Shown: positions 35,237 through 44,355 of the stretch, in pieces
Numbering within the stretch: the stretch's first letter is position 1
Layout: every line of letters begins with the position of its first letter
Assembly: GCF_019056515.1 (NCBI RefSeq)
Contig: NZ_CP064873.1
Span: forward strand, 496,001-560,000
Reading direction: 5' to 3'
DNA: 64,000 bases
From: Microbacterium paraoxydans
GTDB lineage: Bacteria; Actinomycetota; Actinomycetes; Actinomycetales; Microbacteriaceae
Program-made: the position numbers and the translations under genes
The notes under the pieces: generated by a model
What the model was told of the DNA's origin: nothing
What the model saw: the letters and a program-made list of their open reading frames with translations, nothing else
The model's database searches: none

Positions 35237-35713
35237 TCAGCGGGCGCCGGCGGCGTCAGCGAGATGACGCGCCTCGTGGCCAAGCACCTTCACGATGATC
35301 CCGTGGCGCCGGAGCTCGGCGACCGTGCGCGCGCCCTCCTCGGCGTCGAGCCCCAGAGCCCGGATGTTCGCCACCACGACCACGTCTCCGGTCCGGAGCG
35401 TCGAGATGAGTCGCGCGAGGCGGTCGTTCCAGCTCTCCAGGATGTCCGGCGCCGGGTGACGGAAGCCCTCGATGGGCACGCCGAAGCGGGTGAGGTCGGC
35501 GCGCTGCTCGACGACCGACGGCATGCCCTCGCGGGCGACGACGAGGCCGACCAGGCGGGAGCCGGCGGGACGCGCGGTCCAGAAGTTGCGGTTCTGCTGC
35601 AGCTCCGTGAAGCACTTCGGGCACTTCGCTGCGTCGTGCGGGAGGTGGAGCGGGCTCGTCAGCGCATCGTCGAGAGACGGCGTCGTTCCCGCCGGGTCAA
35701 TCGTGTCGCTCAT
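35237..35713 (-). CDS. Degenerate resolvase-fold protein with zinc-knuckle-like CxxC
   Basis: A 158-residue protein. A CPKC pair lies near residue 31. From residue 53 the pattern resembles a serine-recombinase catalytic domain: [21 protein letters not shown], then [20 protein letters not shown] and [14 protein letters not shown]. The position where resolvases have the catalytic Ser (YxRVS) reads VAREG, so recombinase activity is unlikely, and no DNA-binding C-terminal domain follows. I chose the ATG at 35713, where the fold begins. It converges with the membrane protein gene at 35227. It may be a domesticated remnant with a DNA- or nucleotide-binding role. Confidence 0.65.
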   Translation of the reverse strand: MSDTIDPAGTTPSLDDALTSPLHLPHDAAKCPKCFTELQQNRNFWTARPAGSRLVGLVVAREGMPSVVEQRADLTRFGVPIEGFRHPAPDILESWNDRLARLISTLRTGDVVVVANIRALGLDAEEGARTVAELRRHGIIVKVLGHEARHLADAAGAR

Positions 35714-35766
35714 CCCGCACCTCCGCCCTCTATTCTGCCCTGCCCAGGTGTCCCGCGGCGACCGGA

Positions 35767-36765
<999 letters not shown>

Positions 36766-36807
36766 CTACGTCCGTCGCGGTGTCGGCGCGCGGAGTACCC
36801 TCGACGC

Positions 36808-37689
36808 ATGACGTTCAATCCCGACGCCGACCTCTCCCGCAACACCACGCGTCGCCGCGGACGCACGGCGGCGATCGCGGGCGGCTCCGGCGTCGGCGTG
36901 CTCGCCCTCCTCGCCCTCATCGCCGGCCCCCTGCTGGGCATCGACCTGAGCGGACTCGTCGGGGGCGCGCCCGGGGGTGGGAGCGAGCCCGCCGGTGGTT
37001 CGGCCATCGAGAACTGCGACAGCGGCGCCGACGCGAACGCGAACGTCGACTGCCGCATGGCGGGGGCGCAGGTCGCGCTCGACGCCTTCTGGGAGGACAA
37101 CGTGGAGGGGTATCAGGCTCCGCAGCTCATCGTCGTCGACGGAGCGACCTCCACGCAGTGCGGCACCGCTTCCAACGCGGTCGGCCCGTTCTACTGCCCG
37201 CCGGAGGAGACCGTCTACATCGACCCCACGTTCTTCCAGCTCATGCAGCAGCAGTTCGGGGCCTCGGCCGGGAACCTCGCGCAGCTCTACATCGTCGGGC
37301 ACGAGTGGGGTCACCACATTCAGAACCTCCTCGGGGCGATGGAGCGGTACCCGAACAACGGGACGGGTCCCGGCAGCAACGGCGTGCGCATGGAGCTGCA
37401 GGCCGACTGTTATGCCGGCGGCTGGCTCGGCCGCGCGACCGAGCAGACCGACGCCGACGGCGATCCGTACCTCGAGAAGCCGACGGAGGAGCAGATCCGC
37501 GACGCCCTGAACGCGGCGTCGACCGTCGGCGACGATCACATCCAGGAGCAGTCCGGGCAGGTGAACCCGGAGACCTGGACCCACGGCTCCAGCGAGCAGC
37601 GTCAGCGCTGGTTCGCGGAGGGATACCAGAACGGGCTCGATGCGTGCGGGCAGGTGTTCACCCTCCCCGCCGATCAGCTCGACCCGTAG
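36808..37689 (+). CDS. YpfJ/KPN_02809-type neutral zinc metallopeptidase
   Basis: A 293-residue predicted membrane-anchored zinc protease. After a short basic N-terminus there is one membrane helix (about 26-50). The external domain carries the metal-binding HEWGHH motif (HExxH) in IVGHEWGHHIQNLLG, and ELQADCYAGGW supplies the third ligand region of this family. I start at the ATG at 36808, where similarity begins. The true substrate is unknown. Confidence 0.9.
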   Translation: MTFNPDADLSRNTTRRRGRTAAIAGGSGVGVLALLALIAGPLLGIDLSGLVGGAPGGGSEPAGGSAIENCDSGADANANVDCRMAGAQVALDAFWEDNVEGYQAPQLIVVDGATSTQCGTASNAVGPFYCPPEETVYIDPTFFQLMQQQFGASAGNLAQLYIVGHEWGHHIQNLLGAMERYPNNGTGPGSNGVRMELQADCYAGGWLGRATEQTDADGDPYLEKPTEEQIRDALNAASTVGDDHIQEQSGQVNPETWTHGSSEQRQRWFAEGYQNGLDACGQVFTLPADQLDP

Positions 37690-37759
37690 GCCCGGTGGTC
37701 CCGCCGTTGTCAGATAACGTGGACTCGGCAGGACCGCACGACCGGTTGGGGGACCGAAC

Positions 37760-38731
37760 ATGACGAACACCGAGGGGCTCTATCCGCCCATCGAGCCGCA
37801 CGAGACCGGAGTGCTGCTCGTCGGCGACGGGCATCGCGTGGCCTGGGAGATCAGCGGCAACCCCGAGGGGAAACCCGTCGTGTTCCTCCATGGCGGCCCC
37901 GGCAGCGGCACCTCGCCGTGGCAGCGCCAGTTCTTCGACCCCGACGTCTACCGGATCGTCCTTCTCGATCAGCGCGGATGCGGTCGGAGCACGCCGTCCG
38001 CCGCGGAGCCGGAGGCCGATCTCCGGCACATCACCACCGCGCACCTCATCGCCGACCTCGAACTGCTGCGCAAGAACCTCGGCATCGAGACGTGGCAGGT
38101 GTTCGGCGGGTCCTGGGGCAGCGCCCTCGCGCTCGCCTACGCCCAGGCCCACCCCGACGTGGTCTCCGAGCTGATCCTGCGTGGGATCTTCACGCTCCGT
38201 CGCGCCGAGCTCGAGTGGTTCTACGAGGGCGGGGCGGCGGCGCTCTTCCCCGACCTGTGGGAGGACTTCATCGCGCCGATCCCGGTCCTGGAGCGCTCCC
38301 GGATGATCGAGGCGTACCACCGGCGGCTGTTCGACCCGGACCCGGCGGTCCATGAACCGGCGGCCCTCGCATGGGCGGCGTGGGAGGCGGCGACCGTCAC
38401 GCTGCGCCCCGACCCGGAGCAGATCGCGGCGATGGCCGATCCCCGCCGGGCCGTCGCTTTCGCACGCATCGAGAACCACTTCTTCGTGCACCGCGGCTGG
38501 TGGGCCGAGGGGCAGCTGCTCGCGGGGATCCACGCCATCCGGCACATCCCGACCGTGATCGTGCAGGGCCGCCACGACGTGGTCACCCCGATGATGACGG
38601 CGTGGGACCTGCACCGTGCCTGGCCGGAAGCCGACTTCCAGGTGATCGATGACGCGGGGCACTCCGCCGCCGAACCCGGCATCCGCGCGGCTCTCCGCGC
38701 CGCGACCGATCGGTTCCGCCCCGAGGGCTGA
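37760..38731 (+). CDS. pip: Proline iminopeptidase (prolyl aminopeptidase)
   Basis: A 323-residue alpha/beta hydrolase that removes N-terminal proline from peptides. Features are HGGPGSG (oxyanion region), DQRGCGRSTPSA, the nucleophile elbow GGSWGSALALAYA, the acid in GRHDVVTP and the base in GHSAAE near the end. The sequence GGPGSG plus DQRGCGRS is diagnostic for the S33 prolyl aminopeptidases. TTGGGGGA upstream serves as the ribosome site. It appears to be a single-gene unit, converging on the aldehyde dehydrogenase. Confidence 0.92.
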   Translation: MTNTEGLYPPIEPHETGVLLVGDGHRVAWEISGNPEGKPVVFLHGGPGSGTSPWQRQFFDPDVYRIVLLDQRGCGRSTPSAAEPEADLRHITTAHLIADLELLRKNLGIETWQVFGGSWGSALALAYAQAHPDVVSELILRGIFTLRRAELEWFYEGGAAALFPDLWEDFIAPIPVLERSRMIEAYHRRLFDPDPAVHEPAALAWAAWEAATVTLRPDPEQIAAMADPRRAVAFARIENHFFVHRGWWAEGQLLAGIHAIRHIPTVIVQGRHDVVTPMMTAWDLHRAWPEADFQVIDDAGHSAAEPGIRAALRAATDRFRPEG

Positions 38732-38741
38732 CGCGTTCCGC

Positions 38742-40505
38742 TCAGGCGCGGAGCGCGCGCAGCAGTGTCTTCACGAGGCCGAGGGCGCCGCCGTCCGCAC
38801 GATGGCGGGTGAGGCCCTCGCTCACGGCGGCACCGGTGCGGGAGGAGGCGAACCACGGCGGCTTGGGGAGGATGGTCATCCGCCCTCCGCCGTTCGCGAC
38901 GGGGAGCGAGCGCGGGAACGGCCGGAAGGGGCCGCGCAGCACGGAGCGCTCCACCCGATCCAGGAGCAGGGCGTTGTGGACGACGCCGATGCCGCTGCCG
39001 ACGTCATCGATCGTGCCGCCGGGGAACGCGCCCCAGGTGAGCGTCGGCGTGATGAACCCGAAGGCGGTCCAGCCGTTGATCGCGATCGAGCCGTAGTGCA
39101 AGGCGGTGAGAGCGCGCTCGAACCCGCTGCCGAGCGCCTTCTCGGTCGCCGGGTCGATGAGCAGGTTCGCGCCGAGCGTGCCCTGCAGCTTCTCGTTCGC
39201 GTGGGCGACCGCGGCGTCGAGGAACTCCTGGCCCGTGCCGGGCAGGCTCACCACGCCGAGGACCGGCGCGAAGTACTCCGTGTTCTCCAGGGCCGAGGGG
39301 TCGTCGTCGGCATCGATCTCGACGAGGAGCCGGTCGCCGAGCACGAGGGCGTCCGGGTAGTCGTCCGCGGCGGACTGCATGCGGGAGGGGGCGCCGGGGT
39401 ACCAGATGGGGCGCTCCGGAGCGGTGGCGTAGGCGCGGCGCAGTTCGGCGCGGAAGTCGTCGGCCTGGTCCCAGTCCGCGGAGAGGATGACGACCTGCCC
39501 CGCGATGCAGTTGTGGCCGCTGTTCTGCAGGCGCATGGTCGCGATGTGCTCGGCCTGGTACGCGAGGTCGGCGGCCGTCCACTTCCCCGGCACGACGATG
39601 ATGGGGGAGACCCCGCCGAGTTCCGCGGTGATGGGCTTCTTCAGCAGCGGGCGGTTCTCGCGACGGCGGCGCTTCGTCGCGGCCGCCCCCTCGCCGGTCG
39701 ACGGTCCCCAGACGATGGTGTCGAAGGTCGCTGCCGAGCCGGTGATGTGCACGTGGGCGAGGCCGGGGTGCTGGGTGAGGTAGGCGCCGGCGGCCGGGCC
39801 CCCGCGCACGATCCGCAGCAGGCCCGGCTCGATGAGTGGGGCGAGCGCGCGCTTGTAGACGGGGACCAGCGCATCCTGCGTGGGATTCACCTTCAGCAGG
39901 GCGGTGCGGTTGTGGGCGAGCAGTTCGTACAGCACGTCCAGCACGGGGATGGAGGTCACGTTCCCGGCGCCGAGCACGAGTCCGACGCCCCCGGACACCG
40001 TCGGCGTGCGCTGTGCCAGACCGGCGGTCGCGCGGGCGGTGTTCGGCGTGGTCCCCGGTTCGAGCCAGACCTCGCCGGTGAAGCCGGACAGCAGGAACCG
40101 GTCGATGCCGGTGAGGGGGAAGGCATGCACGCGCGCGCGGCCGCCGGGTGCGCGGTCGACCCGGATGCCGTCGAGCGGATTCGCACCGTTCGCGATCCGG
40201 GTGAGCGTGGCGATCGAGGCATCGAGTGCTCCGAGGACGCTGTACGGACCGCTCAGCCACTCCTCGCCGCGGAGCGGATGCCGCGCGTCCAGGCCCTTGG
40301 AGGCGGCGGCTATGGTCGCCCAGTCCTCCGCGGTCGCGGCGACGCTCGTGCGGACCTGCCGGAGCAGCGTCGCGCGCTGCGCTACGGTGAGCGCGGTCCA
40401 CACCGCGGTCCCCGTCTGCAGATCGGCGACGGCGGCGTCGAGCCGTTCCTTCTCGCCCTCGCCGAGGGCGGGGGTGGCGGGCGCGGTCGTGGGCGCAGAA
40501 GTCAT
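38742..40505 (-). CDS. Aldehyde dehydrogenase-family protein, 587 residues
   Basis: An ALDH-fold enzyme, about 90 residues longer than typical ALDHs. The cofactor region shows ITGSAATFD, the glutamate motif is ITAELGGVSP and the catalytic cysteine is Cys333 in NSGHNCIAGQ. The C-terminal part (FGFITPTLTWGAFPGG) differs from ordinary ALDHs, so the substrate is unclear. The ATG at 40505 follows a GGAGAC site; the open frame continues upstream without plausible protein. It lies 67 bases after the mycoredoxin gene on the same strand but may have its own promoter. Confidence 0.88.
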   Translation of the reverse strand: MTSAPTTAPATPALGEGEKERLDAAVADLQTGTAVWTALTVAQRATLLRQVRTSVAATAEDWATIAAASKGLDARHPLRGEEWLSGPYSVLGALDASIATLTRIANGANPLDGIRVDRAPGGRARVHAFPLTGIDRFLLSGFTGEVWLEPGTTPNTARATAGLAQRTPTVSGGVGLVLGAGNVTSIPVLDVLYELLAHNRTALLKVNPTQDALVPVYKRALAPLIEPGLLRIVRGGPAAGAYLTQHPGLAHVHITGSAATFDTIVWGPSTGEGAAATKRRRRENRPLLKKPITAELGGVSPIIVVPGKWTAADLAYQAEHIATMRLQNSGHNCIAGQVVILSADWDQADDFRAELRRAYATAPERPIWYPGAPSRMQSAADDYPDALVLGDRLLVEIDADDDPSALENTEYFAPVLGVVSLPGTGQEFLDAAVAHANEKLQGTLGANLLIDPATEKALGSGFERALTALHYGSIAINGWTAFGFITPTLTWGAFPGGTIDDVGSGIGVVHNALLLDRVERSVLRGPFRPFPRSLPVANGGGRMTILPKPPWFASSRTGAAVSEGLTRHRADGGALGLVKTLLRALRA

Positions 40506-40572
40506 CGGCGTCTCCTTCGAACGGGCTTTCAGCTTAGGCGTCCGCGCGGAGATCCGCCGAGTGCGAGGACGA

Positions 40573-40836
40573 TCAGATGATCGAGAGCTCGCGCAGCTTC
40601 GACTCCACGTCGGCGTTCGACGGCTCGACGTGGTGCGAGGCGTCGGGGTAGACCACGACGGGGATGTTCGTGCGGCCCGAGATGTCCTTCGCGATGTCCG
40701 CGGCGGCGGGGTCGGCGACCAGGTCGACATACGTGTACGCGACGCCGAGCTCGTCGAGCTGCTTCTTCGTGCGGATGCAGTCGCGGCACCAGTCGGCGCC
40801 GAACATCGTGATGGTGTCGGAGGCGGGGTTGGTCAT
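40573..40836 (-). CDS. mrx1: Mycoredoxin (glutaredoxin-like)
   Basis: An 87-residue thioredoxin-fold protein that reduces mixed disulfides with mycothiol, the thiol of actinobacteria. It has the redox motif WCRDC (family WCxxC), the cis-proline in NIPVVVYP and the usual short length. It begins 9 bases after the stop of the dehalogenase-like hydrolase gene on the same strand, so it is probably co-transcribed with 43222-40846. Its presence supports the actinobacterial assignment. Confidence 0.93.
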   Translation of the reverse strand: MTNPASDTITMFGADWCRDCIRTKKQLDELGVAYTYVDLVADPAAADIAKDISGRTNIPVVVYPDASHHVEPSNADVESKLRELSII

Positions 40837-40845
40837 GCCTCCAGC

Positions 40846-41751
40846 CTACGGCCGTGGGGGAGGGCTGGCTCCGAAGAAGCCCGCCAGTGCGGCGGCGAGA
40901 GGTTCAGGCGCCTCCTCCGCCATGTGGTGCCCGCTGTCGATGCCGTGGCCGCGGACATCGTCGGCCCAGTCCCGCCAGATGCGGAGGGGGTCGCCGTAGA
41001 GCTCCTCGAGATCGTCGCGTTCGGACCACAGCACGAGGGTCGGCATCCGGAGCCGACGCCCGGCGGCGCGATCGGCCTCCTCGTGCGCGCGGTCGATCGT
41101 GAGGCCGGCACGGTAGTCCTCGAGCATCGCCCGGACGACCGACGGCTGCCGCACCGCCTGCAGGAACTCGGCGTGGTTCGCCGTGCCCATCGTCGACGGG
41201 TCGGCCTTGGGGGCGTACCAGGCCTCCGGATCCGCGCCGATGACGCGCTCCGGGATGTCCGGCTGGGCGAAGAAGAACCAGTGCCACCAGTGCGCGGCGA
41301 AGGTCGCGTCGCAGCGTCGGAGGTACTCCGAGATCGGCAGGCAGTCCAGCAGGGCGACCTGTTCGACGGTCTCCGGGTGATCGAGGGCGAGTCGGAGCGC
41401 GACGTAGCTGCCACGGTCGTGACCGACCAGGCGGAAGCGCTCATGGCCGAGTCGCTCGGCGACGGTGCGGATGTCGCGGGCGACGGCGCGTTTGGAATGG
41501 GCCGCATGATCGGCGGTGGGCGCCGGGCCGCGGGAACGCCCGTATCCGCGCAGGTCGGGGCAGATCACCGTGAAGCCGCGCTCGACGAGCACCGGGGCCA
41601 CCCGATGCCAGGTCGCCGAGGTGCGGGGGTGACCGTGCAGGAGCACCACGGGCGGTCCCGAGCCCCCGTGGCGCACGAGGATGTCCGCCTCGGCGGTTGG
41701 GATCCGCGTGGTCGTGAAGCCGGGGAACAGTGCCTCGTCGGAGCTGCTCAT
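40846..41751 (-). CDS. Alpha/beta hydrolase, haloacetate-dehalogenase-like
   Basis: A 301-residue hydrolase. HGHPRTSATWHRV and CPDLRGYGRS match the fluoroacetate/haloacetate dehalogenase group. The nucleophile elbow is GHDRGSYVALRLALDHP with Asp, not Ser, as nucleophile, and the halide-pocket segment WHWFFFAQPDIPERVIG follows. The base is in SGHHMAEEAPE. In characterised fluoroacetate dehalogenases the elbow reads DRGAR with a second carboxylate-binding Arg; here it is Tyr, so the substrate may differ, and an epoxide hydrolase is possible. Its ATG overlaps the stop of the CDF transporter. Confidence 0.82.
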   Translation of the reverse strand: MSSSDEALFPGFTTTRIPTAEADILVRHGGSGPPVVLLHGHPRTSATWHRVAPVLVERGFTVICPDLRGYGRSRGPAPTADHAAHSKRAVARDIRTVAERLGHERFRLVGHDRGSYVALRLALDHPETVEQVALLDCLPISEYLRRCDATFAAHWWHWFFFAQPDIPERVIGADPEAWYAPKADPSTMGTANHAEFLQAVRQPSVVRAMLEDYRAGLTIDRAHEEADRAAGRRLRMPTLVLWSERDDLEELYGDPLRIWRDWADDVRGHGIDSGHHMAEEAPEPLAAALAGFFGASPPPRP

Positions 41752-42725
41752 CGACCGGGGTCCGCTTCGTCCGGCAGCTTCTCGACCGGCACGATCACCA
41801 CGTCCTGCACCTTCCAGTCCAGGTCGGCGATCCCCTCGGACGCGGCGGTCAGGTCGGCCGTACGGACGCCACGATGATGCGGCACCACGAACGCCTCGAT
41901 GTGGAACACCTGGCCCTGATCCCGCATGCGCACGGCAGCCTGATCCACCCAGGGGCGGCTGCGCAGGTACGAGACGACATCGCGGGCCAGCGGGTGCGGC
42001 TCCGCGCTGTCGAAGGTGCGTGCCCGCTGGTCGATGAGGTCGACGATCGCGGTCTTCGTGTTGCGGAAGCCGTCCCAGATGATGCCGAGCGAGATGAAGA
42101 GTGCCGCAGCACCGTCGAGCCACCAGACGCCGGCGCCCACGCCCAGTACGCCGACGATGGAGGCGACCGTCGTCTGCCAGTCCGCCTTCGCCATGTCGGC
42201 GTCGGCGTAGAGCAGCTTGTTGTGCAGGACGGGGGCGAGCTTGGCCTTGGCCGGACCGTAGAAGAACACCGGCCCGACGATCACGACGGCCATGACGGCG
42301 ACCATCAGCCAGCCGAGCCAGATCGTCTGGCCGAAAACCTGCACGGTGCCGATGGTCGGATGCTCCCCGCGGATGAGCCCGGCCACGGCCTCGGCGGCGA
42401 GGTTCAGGCCGACCGCGAGGAGCGCGACACCGGCGACGAGGTGGCCGACGCCCATCGCCCGGTGCAGGCCGTAGGGGTGCTTCCGGGTGGGGCGTCGCCG
42501 CACGAACAGGAGCGCGAGGAGGAAGGCGAACTGCGGGATGAGCGACAGCATGTCCTCGATCCACGCCGTGCGCATCGCCTGGGACTCGCCCACGACGAGG
42601 GCGATCACGGTGATCGTGATCGAGGTGTAGACGATCGTGAAGATCTCCCAGCGCACGGCCTTGCGCGTGGCCCGCTGCTGTTCGTCGGGGAGCTCGGTGC
42701 GCCCGAACTGCTTCGTCCCGGTCAT
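41748..42725 (-). CDS. Cation diffusion facilitator-family transporter
   Basis: A 325-residue membrane protein with about six helices and a C-terminal cytoplasmic domain (about 230-320), like CDF metal exporters. In canonical members helix 2 has DxxxD and helix 5 has HxxxD. Here helix 2 reads WIEDMLSLIPQ and helix 5 reads ADMAKADWQ, so one Asp and the His are replaced. This fits a divergent CDF subgroup of unknown ion. Both ends overlap neighbours by ATGA: the binding lipoprotein upstream and the hydrolase downstream. Confidence 0.85.
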   Translation of the reverse strand: MTGTKQFGRTELPDEQQRATRKAVRWEIFTIVYTSITITVIALVVGESQAMRTAWIEDMLSLIPQFAFLLALLFVRRRPTRKHPYGLHRAMGVGHLVAGVALLAVGLNLAAEAVAGLIRGEHPTIGTVQVFGQTIWLGWLMVAVMAVVIVGPVFFYGPAKAKLAPVLHNKLLYADADMAKADWQTTVASIVGVLGVGAGVWWLDGAAALFISLGIIWDGFRNTKTAIVDLIDQRARTFDSAEPHPLARDVVSYLRSRPWVDQAAVRMRDQGQVFHIEAFVVPHHRGVRTADLTAASEGIADLDWKVQDVVIVPVEKLPDEADPGR

Positions 42726-43222
42726 CGAGCGACCTCCTCGTCGAGGGAGGCCTCGAGGGCCGAGAGAAAGGCATTCTCTCCGAGGGGGACGAGCATGACG
42801 AGTTCCCGATCGCCCGCGCCCTCGATCCCCGGATAGCCGCGGGTCACGCCCGCCTTGTCGATCCACGGGGTGTCCGGCGTCAGTCCGCCGGCCACGAGGT
42901 CGAGGTCGCCCGTCTCCAGCATGCCCACCAGGCTCTCCTCGGTCGCGACCGTCCAGGTGACGTTCGCGTCGATGCTCGCGGCGAAGTCGTCGACGAGATC
43001 CACGACCGGCCCGCGCGGCTCGCCGCGGTCGATCTCGACGAGGCCGGGCTCGGGCGAGGTGCCGACCCGCAGCTCCCCGCCCGTGACCCGGTCCAGGGTG
43101 CCGTCCGGGTCCGCCGGGACCGTCATCCCGCATCCGCCGAGGGCCGTGGCGACGAGGAGGCCGGCCAGGGCGCCGATCAGGCGTCGTCCGGCGGATGTCC
43201 GTCGATTCCTGTTGCTGCTCAC
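42722..43222 (-). CDS. Short solute-binding-like lipoprotein
   Basis: A 166-residue protein with a lipoprotein signal (LVATALGGC, Cys31) and a region resembling the first lobe of extracellular solute-binding proteins of family 3 (GELRVGTSPEPGLVEI and LVGMLETGDLDLVAGGLTPD), then abruptly the family's closing motif LVPLGENAFLSALE. Family members are usually about 250 residues; most of lobe 2 is missing. I prefer the GTG at 43222 because it gives a clean lipoprotein signal; an ATG at 43276 would add 18 residues with another Cys. It is coupled to a CDF transporter, not to ABC subunits. Confidence 0.7.
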   Translation of the reverse strand: MSSNRNRRTSAGRRLIGALAGLLVATALGGCGMTVPADPDGTLDRVTGGELRVGTSPEPGLVEIDRGEPRGPVVDLVDDFAASIDANVTWTVATEESLVGMLETGDLDLVAGGLTPDTPWIDKAGVTRGYPGIEGAGDRELVMLVPLGENAFLSALEASLDEEVAR

Positions 43223-43298
43223 GGAACAAGGCTGCCCCGCGGCGACGTCGCCGGCCAACGGCGTTGACGAGCGCAACCGTCGAAGGCTAGTCGCCCTT

Positions 43299-43317
43299 GA
43301 AGGTAAGGGTAGCCTTA
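43299..43317 (+). promoter_or_regulatory. DtxR/IdeR-type iron box
   Basis: The 19-bp site GAAGGTAAGGGTAGCCTTA matches the DtxR/IdeR consensus TWAGGTWAGSCTWACCTWA at about 16 of 19 positions. It overlaps the expected -35 to -10 spacer of the SIP-domain gene; TATAGT at 43320-43325 is the likely -10. Binding of iron-loaded regulator would block transcription when iron is plentiful. Confidence 0.75.
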
Positions 43318-43331
43318 CCTATAGTGGAGGT

Positions 43332-43724
43332 ATGAGCAGCGCGTGCGAGCACCTGGAGGATCCGGGCTGGGAAGCGATGGAAGGAGCGGTGCTCATCGCC
43401 GGGGATGCGGCCGATGCCGGAGCCATCGCGCGCGTCGCGTCGCGGCTCCCGTGGGACGCGCACGGCGTCATCCTCATCGAAGCGGCGGCCCGCATCCAGT
43501 TCCGGCACATCGACGTCCCCCCGGGGGTCTCGGTCCGCTGGCTCGTACGGGCCGAGGGGACGCGCGCCCACGCGCGTGGCGAGCGCCTCGCGAACGCCGT
43601 CTACGCGTGGTGCCTGGAGTGGACGTGCAGCGAGCCCCCGGAGCATTGGACGGTGTGGCTCGGTCCGCACACGCCGCCGCACGTGGCGCGGATGGCGCGC
43701 AGCCTCCTCGGCGTCGCGAACTGA
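43332..43724 (+). CDS. SIP-domain (siderophore-interacting-like) protein, iron regulated
   Basis: A 130-residue protein resembling the C-terminal NAD(P)H-side domain of siderophore-interacting flavoproteins (HGVILIEAAARIQF and VRWLVRAEGTRAHARGERLA). The N-terminal FAD domain is absent. Such stand-alone SIP domains are found in actinobacteria; their precise role is not known to me. An iron box lies just upstream. The -10-like TATAGT ends only 6 bases before the ATG at 43332, so transcription may begin at the start codon (leaderless), or translation may start at the ATG at 43377. Confidence 0.8.
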   Translation: MSSACEHLEDPGWEAMEGAVLIAGDAADAGAIARVASRLPWDAHGVILIEAAARIQFRHIDVPPGVSVRWLVRAEGTRAHARGERLANAVYAWCLEWTCSEPPEHWTVWLGPHTPPHVARMARSLLGVAN

Positions 43725-43730
43725 CCCGCC

Positions 43731-44186
43731 TCAGCGGGTCGCGCCGACCGCGGATGCCGTGGCGTTGGCGGTGATCGCGTCGAGCGCGCGGCGGAGCGCC
43801 GAGCTCGACGTGTGCGCGGTGTACGGGAAGTACACGACCTCGACGCCCACCTCCGCGAACTCGCTCTCCAGCCGGAGGCCCTTCTCGGTGCCGCGCCAGT
43901 CGTCGCCCTTGAAGAAGTGGGTGAAGCGCACGTCGCGCCACGAGTCCATCTTCGACGGCGTCGTCTCGACGTAGACGTCGTCGACGAAGGAGATGTGCCG
44001 GACGATCTCGGCACGTTCGGCGGTCGGGATGACCGGCTCGATCCCCTTGACCTGACGCAGCATCTCGTCGCTCACGACGCCGGCGACCAGGATGTCGCAG
44101 TGCTGTTTGGCGTGTCGCAGCAGATTCAGATGCCCGACGTGAAAAAGGTCGAAAGCTCCGACGGCATAGCCGATACGCGTCCCCAT
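43731..44186 (-). CDS. Cytidylyltransferase-family nucleotidyltransferase (TagD-like)
   Basis: A 151-residue enzyme of the glycerol-3-phosphate cytidylyltransferase kind. It has the nucleotide site GAFDLFHVGHLNLL (HxGH), VSDEM, and KGDDWRGTEKG; the usual RTxGIST-like signature is replaced by TAHTSSSALR. It would make a CDP-activated alcohol or sugar phosphate for polymer synthesis. I start at the ATG at 44186. A CDP-alcohol phosphotransferase at 48544 could use its product. It converges with the SIP gene and is divergent from the GT2-GtrA gene. Confidence 0.85.
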   Translation of the reverse strand: MGTRIGYAVGAFDLFHVGHLNLLRHAKQHCDILVAGVVSDEMLRQVKGIEPVIPTAERAEIVRHISFVDDVYVETTPSKMDSWRDVRFTHFFKGDDWRGTEKGLRLESEFAEVGVEVVYFPYTAHTSSSALRRALDAITANATASAVGATR

Positions 44187-44268
44187 GATCTCCCCAGATC
44201 GATCATTCCCCAGTCGAACGGATCCCCACCCGTTCGGCGCGACTCCCACAGCCGCAGACGACACTCTA

Positions 44269-44285
44269 GCAGGAACGTGTCCTGC
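44269..44285. promoter_or_regulatory. Inverted repeat between divergent polysaccharide genes
   Basis: GCAGGA and TCCTGC, six-base perfect arms around ACGTG, lie midway between the cytidylyltransferase and glycosyltransferase starts. The position and symmetry suit a regulator binding site; there is no further support. Confidence 0.3.
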
Positions 44286-44355
44286 AGCCCATAGGAACCC
44301 ATGGAACGATGGATGCCGGAGCCGATGGGGCTGCGGAACGACGAAGGGGACCACG

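Noticed and set aside
35237..35713. Transposon resolvase marking a mobile island
   Set aside because: The catalytic Ser is missing, and no inverted ends, transposase, integrase or composition change were seen around it.
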